Assembly (NCBI GenBank): GCA_945952415.1
Contig: CAMFIF010000004.1
Location: 1-64,000 of the forward strand
Length of the DNA stretch: 64,000 nt
Direction of reading: 5' to 3'
From: an uncultured Rhizobium sp.
Lineage (GTDB): Bacteria; Pseudomonadota; Alphaproteobacteria; Rhizobiales; Rhizobiaceae
A program made the position numbers and the translations under genes. The notes below the pieces were generated by a model. The model was given only the letters and a program-made list of their open reading frames with translations. It had not been told where the DNA came from and made no database searches. Below are positions 43,582 to 52,383 of this stretch, in pieces (positions within the stretch are counted from its first letter, which is position 1; each line of letters starts with the position of its first letter).

Positions 43582-44913
43582 ATGAACATACCTGTAAAAC
43601 TCGACCGCACGCTCGGCCTCTGGTCCGTCGTGCTCTTCGGCCTTGCCTATATGACGCCGATGATCGTCTTCGGCACGTTCGGCGCGCTGGCCACCACCAG
43701 CCAGGGAACAACCGCGATGGCCTATCTGGTGGCCGCCGGTGCCATCCTGCTGACCGCGATCAGCTATGGTGTCATGGCGCGGGTCTATCCCGTTGCGGGC
43801 TCTGCCTATACTTATGCGCGGCGCTCTATCAATCCGCATGTGGGCTTTCTGGTCGGCTGGGCGGTACTGCTCGATTATTTCTTCCTGCCCATGGTCATCT
43901 GGCTGATCGGTGCGGCCTACCTGTCCTCGGCGTTCCCCGCGGTTCCGTCCTATGTGTGGATTCTCGGTTTCATTGCCGTCACCACGCTCGTCAATGTGGT
44001 CGGCATTGCCTTTGCGAGCCGTGTCAATTTCATTCTCATGGTGGTCCAGCTGGCGGTTCTCGTGGTTTTCGTCCTGCTTGCCGGTCGCTATGTCATGGCG
44101 CTCAACGGCCCGGGCGGGCTTGTTTCCGTAACGCCCTTCTTCAAGGCCGATGTGCCCTTCTCCGCCTCGATCGCGGGGGCTGCCATCGCGGCCTATTCCT
44201 TCCTCGGCTTCGATGCCGTCTCCACCCTGACCGAGGAGACCCGCGATGCCCGGCGCACCATGCCGCGTGCCATCCTGATCACCGCGCTGGCTGGCGGGCT
44301 CATCTTCGTCGTTTCTGCCTATGTCACCCAGCTTGCCCATCCGGGGCTGGATTTCGTCTCGGTCGATGCGGCGGCCTCCGAAATTGCGCGCGCGGTTGGC
44401 GGCGACCTCTTCGTTACCCTCTTCCTCGCCACGCTCGTCATTGCCCAGTTCACCTCTGGACTTGCGGCGCAGGCGAGTGTCGGAAGGCTGCTTTATGCCA
44501 TGGGCCGGGACCGGGTGCTGCCCTCCGCCATCTTCGGCACGCTCAGCCCCCGGTGGCAGACGCCCGTTCTCAATCTGGTGCTTGTCGGCATTGTCGGACT
44601 TCTCGCGCTCCACATGGATATCACCACCTCGACCTCTTTCATCAATTTCGGGGCGTTTCTGGCCTTCACGGCGGTCAACATCTCGGTCATCGCCCTCTAT
44701 TGGAAGGGCCATGTGGAGGTGCGTCCCATGGGGCCGCTGATCGGGCTCCTCATCCCCGCGCTCGCGGCGCTGTGCGATCTTTTCCTTCTCTGGAACCTCG
44801 ACAGCAATGCGAGGATCCTCGGGCTCATCTGGCTCGCCGCAGGCTGCGTTTACCTTGCCTATCTCACTCGGCTCTTCACCGCCGCTCCGCCGGAAATGGA
44901 TTTCGCGGAATAG
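43582..44913 (+). CDS. APC-superfamily amino-acid/amine permease
   Basis: A 443-residue permease with about 12 membrane segments of the APC superfamily, close to the PuuP-like importers. The first segment carries LWSVVLFGLAYMTPMIVFGT. The unwound part of segment 6 reads AYSFLGFDAVSTLTEET, a highly conserved APC motif. GAGG precedes the chosen start; an extension upstream is not membrane-like. It is convergent with the luxR gene and lies between lysE/lrp and an amidase. Amino acids or putrescine-like amines are likely substrates. Confidence 0.88.
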   Translation: MNIPVKLDRTLGLWSVVLFGLAYMTPMIVFGTFGALATTSQGTTAMAYLVAAGAILLTAISYGVMARVYPVAGSAYTYARRSINPHVGFLVGWAVLLDYFFLPMVIWLIGAAYLSSAFPAVPSYVWILGFIAVTTLVNVVGIAFASRVNFILMVVQLAVLVVFVLLAGRYVMALNGPGGLVSVTPFFKADVPFSASIAGAAIAAYSFLGFDAVSTLTEETRDARRTMPRAILITALAGGLIFVVSAYVTQLAHPGLDFVSVDAAASEIARAVGGDLFVTLFLATLVIAQFTSGLAAQASVGRLLYAMGRDRVLPSAIFGTLSPRWQTPVLNLVLVGIVGLLALHMDITTSTSFINFGAFLAFTAVNISVIALYWKGHVEVRPMGPLIGLLIPALAALCDLFLLWNLDSNARILGLIWLAAGCVYLAYLTRLFTAAPPEMDFAE

Positions 44914-44922
44914 GCCTTCGGT

Positions 44923-45714
44923 TCAGGATAGGAAAAGGGCGAATAGCTCCGCCTGGCTTGAGATCCGGAGCTTCGAATAGATCTGTCGCCGGTGCACCTT
45001 GACCGTATTCGGCGAGAGCGAAAGAACCCCGGACAGTGACAGGTTAGAATGACCTTTCAGAATGAGGGTCACAATCTCGAGTTCCCGTTTCGTCAGAAGC
45101 GGGTGCTCGATCCGGGCGGCGGGCCGCGCCCCCTGGTGCTCCAGAAGCGCCTCCGGAACCGCATGCCAATGCCGGCCGGCCAGCGCTGAAACCAGGGGGG
45201 CGACCTCTTCCAGGCGGGCGATTTCCGCCTCCGAGAAAAGGCGGGCGACGCCGGTTCGCGATAGCGAGAGCACCGCCAGGCAATCCCGGTCCAGCCGGAT
45301 GACGAAACCGGTTTCGTCGACGATGCGGGTGGTGGCGTAATGCTGGCGGTAATATTCGCTGCCGGCAAAATCGTCCGGCGCCAGCCGGCGCATGACGAGA
45401 AGTCGCTCGCTTCTGTCGGCAAGGATGGCATCGTAGAAGGGGTCAAGAACGAAAGCACCGGCCAGATAGCGGTCGACGATTACCGAACGGTCAGCGGCAA
45501 TTTTCTCGTTATAGAGGTCAAAGGCGCGGCCGTCAGGAGAATAGACGAATCCGTTCATCATCTGGAAGGGTGCGAGTTTTAGCAGGGCCTGTTCGAGACA
45601 GGTGGCGAAGGCGGGCGTCCCGAGCACCCTTGCCGCTTCTGCGAGGCCCGCAATCCAGCCGGTCCGCAGGTGATCGGCAGGTGCGGGCGGCGGGGGCGGT
45701 CGCTTGGGCGTCAT
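44923..45714 (-). CDS. LuxR-type HTH regulator
   Basis: A 263-residue regulator with a C-terminal LuxR-type helix-turn-helix (LTKRELEIVTLILKGHSNLS, LSPNTVKVHRRQIYSKL). The N-terminal 190 residues show no autoinducer-binding signature (no WxxxY pattern), so it is probably not a quorum-sensing receptor. The ATG at 45714 is preferred to a TTG at 45771. It is divergent from the amidase gene and likely regulates it; it is convergent with the APC permease gene. Confidence 0.85.
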   Translation of the reverse strand: MTPKRPPPPPAPADHLRTGWIAGLAEAARVLGTPAFATCLEQALLKLAPFQMMNGFVYSPDGRAFDLYNEKIAADRSVIVDRYLAGAFVLDPFYDAILADRSERLLVMRRLAPDDFAGSEYYRQHYATTRIVDETGFVIRLDRDCLAVLSLSRTGVARLFSEAEIARLEEVAPLVSALAGRHWHAVPEALLEHQGARPAARIEHPLLTKRELEIVTLILKGHSNLSLSGVLSLSPNTVKVHRRQIYSKLRISSQAELFALFLS

Positions 45715-45823
45715 GGCAGGCAAAAGGCTCCGGGCGTGGTGCGGCTGCGGTGGAAAATTCCACGAAGCCAAGCATCATCTTCAGGGAATTGGCAACAGAC
45801 CGCATGGGAAAGTGTGAGAGAAA

Positions 45824-47230
45824 ATGAATGTCGAGATGAATGCCAGTGCCGACCATCCGCTTGACCGCTCGGCGGGCGAAATTGCCGCCGGCATCAGGTC
45901 GGGCGCGTTTTCGGCCGTTTCGGTGATGGAAGAGTCCCTCCGGCGCGCCCGAGAGGCCCAGTCCGAGCTCAATCTCTTCACCCTGATCCGGGAGGAGGAG
46001 GCTCTTCAAAGTGCTGCGAGGGTGGATGAGGCAATCCGGCGCGGCGCATCTGTCGGTCCGCTGGCCGGCGTGCCCTTTGCGGCTAAGGATCTCACGCCCA
46101 CCCGGGGGGATCTGACGACACTCGGCTCCTTTACGTCGGAGGACTGGGTGCCCGGGGAAACGGCCCTGGTCGTCCGGCGGCTGGAGGCGGCAGGCGCCAT
46201 TCTGATGGGCAAGACCACCACGCCGGAATTCGCCTATGCTAGCTTCACCCACAGCCCCCGGTTCGGTGTGACGCGCAATCCGGTCGATCCCACGCGCACG
46301 CCCGGCGGCTCCTCCGGCGGCTCGGCGGCCGCGGTCGGGCGCGGTGTCGTTCCCTTTGCTGAGGGAACGGACATGGGCGGCTCCGTCCGCATTCCGGCGG
46401 CCCTATCCGGTGTCGTCGGTCTGAAGCCGAGCCTTGGGCGCATCCCGATGACCATTCTTCCGAGCGTCTTCGACAATATCTCCCACTTCGGGCCGCTCGC
46501 GCGAAGCGTGGACGATGCCATTCTCTTCATGGAGGCAACGAGCGGACCGAGCGAGGAGGACATTCAGTCCCTGCCCCTGGCTTTCGATCCGGACAGGGCA
46601 AGGCCGGTCGATCTCAAAGGGCGCCGCTACGCCTTTTCGATGGATCTCGGCTATTACCGCATCGCCCCAGAGGTGGAGGCCGCGATTGCCGAGGCCATCG
46701 GGCGGATGCGGGAAGCCGGCGCAGAGATCGAGGAGATTTCGCCCTGCTGGACCCGGCAGGTTAATGACGACTGGTTCGATCTCTGGTGCGTGTTCATGTC
46801 CGCCTTCTTCGGCGAGCGATTGGAGCCTTACCGCGATCGCATGGACCCGGTCGTGGTCGCGATGATCGAAAAGGGCAATGCCATGGGCGCGACCCCCTAC
46901 AAGCGCGTGGAGATTCTGCGAACCGCGATGTGGAAGGACATGACTCGCATTCTCTCGGCCAGGGAGGCCTTTCTCTGCCCGACCTGCGCCGTGCCTGCTC
47001 CGCCGGTAACTGAGACCGATGACGATTATGTCCTGACGCTCGATAGCGGGCGCTTTGCCGGCCTCGACATGACCTGCCCCTTTAACCTCCTTCCGCAATT
47101 GCCGGCCCTTTCCGTGCCGGTCCGCCCGGTCTCAGGTGGCCTTCCCGTCGGCCTTCAGATCATTGGCCATCGCTTTGCCGACGAGGCGGTGCTTTCCATC
47201 GGCGGTGCGATCGAGCGCCTGGAAGGCTGA
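45824..47230 (+). CDS. Amidase signature family hydrolase
   Basis: A 468-residue amidase. The Ser-cisSer-Lys triad is visible with normal spacing: Lys88 in PFAAKDL, Ser163 in TPGGSSGG and nucleophile Ser187 in TDMGGSVRIP. The family hydrolyses amides or the Gln-tRNA amide; the absence of gatB and gatC and the pairing with an APC permease and a LuxR regulator argue for amide catabolism. It is divergent from the luxR gene. The ATG at 45836 is an alternative start. Confidence 0.92.
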   Translation: MNVEMNASADHPLDRSAGEIAAGIRSGAFSAVSVMEESLRRAREAQSELNLFTLIREEEALQSAARVDEAIRRGASVGPLAGVPFAAKDLTPTRGDLTTLGSFTSEDWVPGETALVVRRLEAAGAILMGKTTTPEFAYASFTHSPRFGVTRNPVDPTRTPGGSSGGSAAAVGRGVVPFAEGTDMGGSVRIPAALSGVVGLKPSLGRIPMTILPSVFDNISHFGPLARSVDDAILFMEATSGPSEEDIQSLPLAFDPDRARPVDLKGRRYAFSMDLGYYRIAPEVEAAIAEAIGRMREAGAEIEEISPCWTRQVNDDWFDLWCVFMSAFFGERLEPYRDRMDPVVVAMIEKGNAMGATPYKRVEILRTAMWKDMTRILSAREAFLCPTCAVPAPPVTETDDDYVLTLDSGRFAGLDMTCPFNLLPQLPALSVPVRPVSGGLPVGLQIIGHRFADEAVLSIGGAIERLEG

Positions 47231-47422
47231 TCCGGAAAGCCGGTGCGGAGAGGCGAAAGGCCTGCTGGTCCCGCCGTTTCCGCCCACTTTCCCCCTTCCA
47301 AGGGCGGCGCAAGAGCGCCCGCCCGACCTTCCTTGCCCGCTGTTTTTATCGACGGGCCGAACCGCGCACTCCATCCTCGCGCAAGCCTCGAAAGGGACTT
47401 TGGGAGATCAGCCACGGCATCG

Positions 47423-47438
47423 TTAACGTCTTGTTAAC
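47423..47438. promoter_or_regulatory. CtrA box upstream of minCDE
   Basis: TTAA-N7-TTAAC occurs exactly, TTAA at 47423-47426, a 7-base spacer and TTAAC at 47434-47438, 50 bases before the minC start. This is the full consensus for the alphaproteobacterial cell-cycle regulator CtrA. In Sinorhizobium meliloti, CtrA controls minCDE. Two further TTAAC copies downstream are not properly spaced. Confidence 0.75.
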
Positions 47439-47487
47439 CAATTCCTCGCTACACCCCTGTAACGCAAAATTAACCAAGTTGAACCCC

Positions 47488-48210
47488 GTGTTAACCCAAC
47501 CTCGCCCAATCCGCCTCAAGGGACGATCTTTCCTCGCGCTGGCGCTCAGTCCCGAGCTGCCGGTCGATGACTGGCTGGTGCAGCTGGACGATCTCGCGGC
47601 CCGGTCCGCGGGTTTCTTTCTCCGCAAGCCGATCGTCCTCGATCTCACGCATCTGGAAATCCGGCAAGACGAGCTTCGTGATCTCGTCGCCAAGCTCGCG
47701 CAGAGACAGGTCCGAATCATGGGCATCGAGGGTGCGAAAGCATCCTTGCTGGCGCCCGATCTGCCGCCCGCCCTCACCGACGGGAAGGGAACCTCGGATA
47801 TCGAAATACCGGCCATCGAAGACGTGGCCGTTCCCGCCGCCGCCTATCCCCAGCCGATCGTCTCGGTACCGGGACGGCCGATTTCTTCCATGGTCGTCAG
47901 CCAGCCCGTCCGGTCCGGCCAGTCGCTCTATCATGCGGAAGGGGACGTCACGATCGTCGGATCGGTGGCCTCTGGATCGGAAGTGGTCGCGGGCGGTTCG
48001 ATCCATGTTTACGGCGCCCTGAGGGGCCGCGCCATGGCGGGGACGATGGGAAATTCTGCGGCGCGCATCTTCTGCAGGAAGCTCGAGGCGGAGCTGATCG
48101 CAATCGATGGCTTCTACAAGACTGCCGAGGACCTGGAGCCTGGCCTGCGCGGAAAGCCCGTCCAGATCTGGCTGGAAGGCGAGAGCATCAAAGTGGCGGC
48201 GGTAATCTGA
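47488..48210 (+). CDS. minC: Septum-site determining protein MinC
   Basis: A 240-residue inhibitor of FtsZ ring formation. The N-terminal domain has RPIRLKGRSFLALAL, a rhizobial MinC signature, then DDWLVQLDDLAARSAGFF. The C-terminal beta-helix domain reads VRSGQSLYHAEGDVTIVGSV, then GGSIHVYGALRGRAMAG. The start is taken as GTG 47488 because the in-frame TTG at 47431 lies inside the CtrA box. A TTG at 47479 is also possible. It forms the minCDE operon with 30 bases to minD. Confidence 0.92.
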   Translation: MLTQPRPIRLKGRSFLALALSPELPVDDWLVQLDDLAARSAGFFLRKPIVLDLTHLEIRQDELRDLVAKLAQRQVRIMGIEGAKASLLAPDLPPALTDGKGTSDIEIPAIEDVAVPAAAYPQPIVSVPGRPISSMVVSQPVRSGQSLYHAEGDVTIVGSVASGSEVVAGGSIHVYGALRGRAMAGTMGNSAARIFCRKLEAELIAIDGFYKTAEDLEPGLRGKPVQIWLEGESIKVAAVI

Positions 48211-48240
48211 AGCGATGAGTTTGGAACAAATGGAGATGAT

Positions 48241-49056
48241 ATGGGCAAGGTTATAGTCGTTACGTCTGGCAAGGGCGGCGTCGGCAAAACGACGTCCACA
48301 GCCGCATTGGGTGCCGCGCTCGCGCAGACGGGCGCGAAGGTCGTTGTCGTGGATTTCGATGTCGGCCTGCGCAATCTCGATCTGGTCATGGGCGCCGAAC
48401 GGCGCGTCGTCTACGATCTCGTCAACGTCATCCAGGGAGAGGCGAAGCTTACCCAGGCGCTGATCCGCGACAAGCGCGTGGAGACGCTGTTCCTGCTTCC
48501 GGCCTCGCAAACCCGTGACAAGGACAATCTCACCCCCGAGGGTGTGGAAAGGGTCATCACGGCTCTCAGGAAAGCCTTCGACTGGGTCATCTGCGACAGC
48601 CCGGCGGGGATCGAACGGGGCGCGACGCTTGCCATGCGCCATGCGGATGTGGCGATCGTCGTGACCAATCCCGAGGTCTCCTCGGTGCGCGACTCCGACC
48701 GCATCATCGGTCTTCTGGATTCCAAGACGCTGAAGGCCGAGAATGGCGAGACGATGGAGAAGCATCTGCTTCTTACCCGTTACGATTCGGCCCGTGCCGA
48801 CCGCGGTGACATGCTGAAGGTCGACGATGTGCTGGAAATCCTGTCGATCCCGCTTCTCGGCATCATCCCGGAGAGCATGGATGTGCTGCGAGCCTCGAAT
48901 GTCGGCTCGCCCGTTACCCTGGCGGATGGACGCAGCGCGCCGGCCATCGCCTATTTCGAGGCGGCCCGCCGCCTCAACGGAGAAGTCCTGCCGGTCGTCA
49001 TCCCCGGCGACAAGCGGGGCCTGTTTGGAAAGATTTTTGGCAGGAGAGCGGCATGA
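48241..49056 (+). CDS. minD: Septum-site determining ATPase MinD
   Basis: A 271-residue ParA/MinD ATPase with the deviant Walker A GKGGVGKTT at residues 10-18 and DFDVGLRNLDLVMGAERRVV. The catalytic aspartate follows in VICDSPAGIERGA. The C-terminal amphipathic helix GLFGKIFGRR is the membrane-targeting sequence. MinD recruits MinC and MinE to the membrane and places the septum at mid-cell. It overlaps minE by four bases. Confidence 0.96.
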   Translation: MGKVIVVTSGKGGVGKTTSTAALGAALAQTGAKVVVVDFDVGLRNLDLVMGAERRVVYDLVNVIQGEAKLTQALIRDKRVETLFLLPASQTRDKDNLTPEGVERVITALRKAFDWVICDSPAGIERGATLAMRHADVAIVVTNPEVSSVRDSDRIIGLLDSKTLKAENGETMEKHLLLTRYDSARADRGDMLKVDDVLEILSIPLLGIIPESMDVLRASNVGSPVTLADGRSAPAIAYFEAARRLNGEVLPVVIPGDKRGLFGKIFGRRAA

Positions 49057-49316
49057 ATCTCCTCCGTCTCTTTACCCGGCAGCAATCCGGCGCCGCGGCG
49101 CGCGAGCGCCTTCAGGTTCTGCTCGCCCATGACCGTGCCTCCACCGGCGATTCCGAACTGGTGACCAAGCTGCGCGACGAGATACTCCGTGCGATTTCCA
49201 AGCATATGGAAGTCGATGCCGACAAGGTGAGCGTGAAGCTGGAGCGGGGTATTCCGGTATCCACGCTGTTCGTCGATGTGGAAATTCCCCACGATGCGGA
49301 AAAGAAGGCGGCCTGA
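49053..49316 (+). CDS. minE: Cell division topological specificity factor MinE
   Basis: An 87-residue protein, the usual length. The N-terminus MNLLRLF is the membrane-binding part. AARERLQVLLAHDRA is the MinD-activating helix and EILRAISKHMEVDADKVSV belongs to the dimer domain. It is the last gene of minCDE and its stop codon lies inside the terminator hairpin. Confidence 0.95.
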   Translation: MNLLRLFTRQQSGAAARERLQVLLAHDRASTGDSELVTKLRDEILRAISKHMEVDADKVSVKLERGIPVSTLFVDVEIPHDAEKKAA

Positions 49317-49326
49317 GGGCCGTCTT
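49305..49326 (+). terminator. Intrinsic terminator overlapping the minE stop codon
   Basis: AAGGCGGCC (49305-49313) and GGCCGTCTT (49318-49326) form a 9-base stem with one G-U pair and a four-base loop TGAG that includes the minE stop. It is followed by CTCTCCCTCTTGTT, a pyrimidine- and T-rich tail. Confidence 0.55.
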
Positions 49327-49460
49327 CTCTCCCTCTTGTTATCAAGGGCTTGGGTGTTTCGGTGCCCCTGCCCTTCGCTGTCCTGAAGGCGCGTCTGCCG
49401 CGCATCGCAACCGGTTTTCCGGGGCGCCGGCACTTTCTCGACAATCGCTCCGAACCGGGC

Positions 49461-49491
49461 TTGACTTAGAGTGTACTCTAACCGGTAGCTT
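49461..49491 (+). promoter_or_regulatory. MerR-type promoter with 19-base spacer and palindrome
   Basis: TTGACT (49461-49466) and TAGCTT (49486-49491) are separated by 19 bases instead of the usual 17. Within the spacer lies TTAGAGT-gt-ACTCTAA (49466-49481), a perfect 7-base inverted repeat. Long-spacer promoters with such a palindrome are the hallmark of MerR-family activators, which twist the DNA to allow transcription. It precedes the merR gene by about 30 bases, so autoregulation is expected. Confidence 0.75.
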
Positions 49492-49521
49492 CTCTCGCGT
49501 CGTGACGAAAGAAGGCTCTTC

Positions 49522-49950
49522 ATGAAGATCGGGGAACTGGCAAAGCGTTCGGGTCTGTCTGCCCATACGATCCGCTATTATGAGCGGATCGGGCTTCTGC
49601 CCCATGCGGACCGGAACCGATCGGGCCAGCGGGACTATGACGCCTCCATCCTTGTCTGGATCGCGTTTCTCGACCGCCTGAAGGCGACCGGGATGCCGAT
49701 CCGGGACATGTTGCGCTATGCAGCCCTGCGCGAGCAGGGAACCGGTACGGAAGCGGAGCGTGGCCTGCTGCTCGCCCGGCATCGCGAGCGCGTGCGAGCC
49801 CATCTTCATGAACTGCAAGCCTGCCTTGTCGTCCTCGACACCAAGATTGCCGGATATGCCGGCAATACAGAGAGGATGGAAAACCATGACGCATCAATCC
49901 CCGACAACGGGCGAAAGCCGGCTCGAACGCGGCAAGCGGGCACTCGCTGA
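49522..49950 (+). CDS. MerR-family transcriptional regulator
   Basis: A 142-residue MerR regulator: the N-terminal winged helix-turn-helix reads MKIGELAKRSGLSAHTIRYY, ERIGLLPHADR, with an effector helix following. It lacks the cysteines of metal-sensing MerR proteins in the C-terminal part and resembles the AdhR/NmlR group, which responds to aldehydes or electrophiles. It is translated in part over the next gene, with a 65-base overlap. It probably activates its own operon from the 19-base-spacer promoter. Confidence 0.88.
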   Translation: MKIGELAKRSGLSAHTIRYYERIGLLPHADRNRSGQRDYDASILVWIAFLDRLKATGMPIRDMLRYAALREQGTGTEAERGLLLARHRERVRAHLHELQACLVVLDTKIAGYAGNTERMENHDASIPDNGRKPARTRQAGTR

Positions 49951-50320
49951 AATCGATGGCCAGGCCGGGCATAATGTGATTGCGGCGCTTTCCGATATTG
50001 CGCCGGATTTTGCCACCTACCTGTTCGAGTTTCCCTTCGGCGACATCTACAGCCGGCCGGGCCTCGATCTCAGGGCGCGCGAAATTGCCACCATTGCGGC
50101 TCTGACGGCGATGGGAACGGCAACCCCGCAATTGAAGGTCCATATCGAGGCGGGGCTGAATGTCGGCCTCACCCGGGACGAAATCACCGAAATCATCATG
50201 CAGATGGCAGTTTATGCCGGGTTTCCGGCGGCTCTCAACGGCCTCTTTGCCGCCCGCGACGTGTTTGCGGTCCGCTTCCCGCCTCGGCAGGAGGAGAAGG
50301 GTATGACAGAGCCTGCCTGA
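49886..50320 (+). CDS. Carboxymuconolactone decarboxylase family protein
   Basis: A 144-residue protein of the CMD family. ATIAALTAMGTATPQLKVHI, EAGLNVGLTRDEITEIIMQM and AVYAGFPAALNGL are the conserved helices. The CxxC of the AhpD peroxidase branch is absent, so a CMD-like or uncharacterised role is more likely. The start (MTHQSPTT) has AGAGGA nine bases upstream and overlaps merR out of frame. It is in one transcript with merR and may process a toxic small molecule sensed by it. Confidence 0.85.
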   Translation: MTHQSPTTGESRLERGKRALAEIDGQAGHNVIAALSDIAPDFATYLFEFPFGDIYSRPGLDLRAREIATIAALTAMGTATPQLKVHIEAGLNVGLTRDEITEIIMQMAVYAGFPAALNGLFAARDVFAVRFPPRQEEKGMTEPA

Positions 50321-50340
50321 ACGACCGGGCTCGCTGGCGC

Positions 50341-51444
50341 TTACGGATGGACGGTCTGCCGGGCGGTGACGGGCTCAAGGCGCTCTCCCGTTGCCGAATC
50401 GTAGAGATGGATGTCCCTGGGATCGATCTCGATGCCCACGCGGTCGCCGGGGATAAGGGCGGGATTGTCACTCGTGGCGACCGCAAAGGACAGGCCATCG
50501 AAATCCACGTGCACGATGCGGCTCGCGCCGAGTTCCTCAATGAAATCCACGATGGCGGGGAGGGCGTCCGGCCTGCCCGGCGCAACCAGCCGTGCCGCTT
50601 CGGCGCGCACGCCCAGAACGGCCCGGCCCCCCGGGAAGGCATGGCCGGCCTGTTGCGAAAGCCGAAGCCGGCGGGTGGCATCCTGCACGAAGGTGCCATC
50701 CGGCTCGATCTCCCCCTCCATCAGGTTCATGGCGGGAGAGCCGAGGAAGCCCGCGACGAAGCGGGTGGCCGGGCGATGATAGATCTCTGCCGGTGTGCCC
50801 ACCTGTTCCACTTTTCCGCCATTCATCACCACGATGCGGTCGGCCAGGGTCATGGCCTCGTTCTGGTCATGGGTCACGAAGACAGACGTGGTGCCGAGCT
50901 TGCGGTGAAGGCGGCGGATTTCGGCGCGCATGGCAATGCGGAGCTTGGCATCGAGATTGGAAAGCGGCTCGTCGAAGAGGAAGACGCGGGGTTCGCGGAT
51001 CATGGCGCGCCCCATGGCCACGCGCTGGCGCTGGCCGCCGGAAAGGGCCGACGGTTTGCGGTCCAGGAAGGCTTCGATCGCCAGTGCGCGGGCGACCTCG
51101 CGGACGCGCCGGTCGCGCTCGCTGCGGGAAACGCCTGCCACCTTCAGGGCATAGCCGATGTTTTCGGCAACCGTCATGTGGGGGTAAAGCGCGTAGTTCT
51201 GGAAAACCATGGCGCAGGCCCTTTGTCGGGGCTCCAGCCGGTTGACGACCGTGCCGTCGATCAGGATTTCCCCCTCCGAAATCTCTTCCAGCCCGACGAT
51301 CATGCGCAGAAGGGTGGACTTGCCGCAGCCCGACGGACCGAGAATGACGATGAATTCGCCGCTTTCGATATCCAGGTCCAGGCCATGGACCACGGCATTC
51401 TTGCCATAGGTCTTCTTCACGTTGCGGAGGGAGATGGAGGCCAT
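50341..51444 (-). CDS. ugpC: sn-glycerol-3-phosphate ABC transporter, ATPase
   Basis: A 367-residue MalK/UgpC-type ATPase. Motifs are Walker A GPSGCGKS, signature LSGGQRQR, Walker [13 protein letters not shown] and switch histidine VTHDQ. A C-terminal TOBE regulatory domain covers residues 240-355. It is the last gene in a ugpBAEC operon. Assignment to glycerol-3-phosphate rests on the operon order and binding-protein type. Confidence 0.9.
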   Translation of the reverse strand: MASISLRNVKKTYGKNAVVHGLDLDIESGEFIVILGPSGCGKSTLLRMIVGLEEISEGEILIDGTVVNRLEPRQRACAMVFQNYALYPHMTVAENIGYALKVAGVSRSERDRRVREVARALAIEAFLDRKPSALSGGQRQRVAMGRAMIREPRVFLFDEPLSNLDAKLRIAMRAEIRRLHRKLGTTSVFVTHDQNEAMTLADRIVVMNGGKVEQVGTPAEIYHRPATRFVAGFLGSPAMNLMEGEIEPDGTFVQDATRRLRLSQQAGHAFPGGRAVLGVRAEAARLVAPGRPDALPAIVDFIEELGASRIVHVDFDGLSFAVATSDNPALIPGDRVGIEIDPRDIHLYDSATGERLEPVTARQTVHP

Positions 51445-51457
51445 GGCTTTGATCCTT

Positions 51458-52372
51458 TCATTTCTCGGTCGAGATCAGGCCGCGCACGAACCAGCGCTGC
51501 ATGAGGATGACGAGGAGGAGGGGCGGCGACATGATGGCGAGCGTGCCCGCCATGGCGACATTCCAGTCCGGCAGGCCAAATTCCGAGGGGATGAGCGTCT
51601 TGAGCTCGGTCACGGCTATGCCGAATTCCGGATCGGTGGTGATGAGGAGCGGCCATAGATACTGGTTCCAGGACCAGACGAACATGATGGTGAAGAGCGC
51701 GATCATGTTGGCGCGGGAGAGGGGGAGAAGCATGTCGAGAAAGAAGCGGAACGAACCGGCGCCATCGACCTTCGCCGCCTCGGCAAGTTCGTCCGGGACG
51801 GTCAGATAGAACTGGCGGTAGAGAAATGTGCCGGTCGCCGTTGCGACCAGCGGCAGGATGAGGCCGGTATAGGAATTCAGAAGCCCCCATTCCAGCCGGA
51901 TCCTCAGGCCGAAGACCGTGTCGGCAAGCCAGGTCAGCCCGCTGACATCGAGCAGCGTCTGGAAAGGCTGAAGCGCATTGGCGGCGATGGAATAGGTGGG
52001 CACGATGCGCACTTCGAGCGGCAGCATCAGCGTGACGAAGATCAGCCAGAAGATCAGGATGCGGCCAGGGAACCGGAAATAGACGATGGAATAGGCGGCC
52101 ATGGAGGAAAGGGCCACCTTTCCCGCCGCCACCGATGTGGCGAAGATCAGGCTGTGAAGCAGCTTGGAACCGAGATGGGCCCGCGTCCAGGCCGCGCTCA
52201 TGTTCTCCCAGAAATGGGTTCCGGGCACGAGGGGGAGGGGCACGGTGTTGACGGCCTTGAGATCGTGGGTCGCGGCAATGAGGACGATTGCAAAGGGAAG
52301 CAGGGCGACGGCGAGGCCCAGGGTCAGAATCAGATAGCAGAGGATGTTGAAAACGGGCGTTCGTTCGACCAT
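51458..52372 (-). CDS. ugpE: sn-glycerol-3-phosphate ABC transporter, permease UgpE
   Basis: A 304-residue MalG-type permease with about six membrane segments. The coupling loop reads [20 protein letters not shown], followed by LLPLSRANM, the EAA motif of the family. It begins 11 bases after ugpA and lies 13 bases before ugpC. Confidence 0.9.
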   Translation of the reverse strand: MVERTPVFNILCYLILTLGLAVALLPFAIVLIAATHDLKAVNTVPLPLVPGTHFWENMSAAWTRAHLGSKLLHSLIFATSVAAGKVALSSMAAYSIVYFRFPGRILIFWLIFVTLMLPLEVRIVPTYSIAANALQPFQTLLDVSGLTWLADTVFGLRIRLEWGLLNSYTGLILPLVATATGTFLYRQFYLTVPDELAEAAKVDGAGSFRFFLDMLLPLSRANMIALFTIMFVWSWNQYLWPLLITTDPEFGIAVTELKTLIPSEFGLPDWNVAMAGTLAIMSPPLLLVILMQRWFVRGLISTEK

Positions 52373-52383
52373 GGCAGCGGGCC

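Noticed and set aside
42154-44712. Very long minus-strand open frame of about 850 codons
   Set aside because: It covers lrp, the APC permease and part of lysE in the wrong frame; the sequence is low-complexity charged and has no domain.
44923-45714. LuxR-type protein as a quorum-sensing receptor
   Set aside because: The N-terminal domain lacks the autoinducer-binding tryptophan/tyrosine pattern and there is no luxI gene nearby.
49886-50320. AhpD-like peroxidase role for the CMD-family protein
   Set aside because: The CxxC motif and proton-relay histidine of AhpD are absent.
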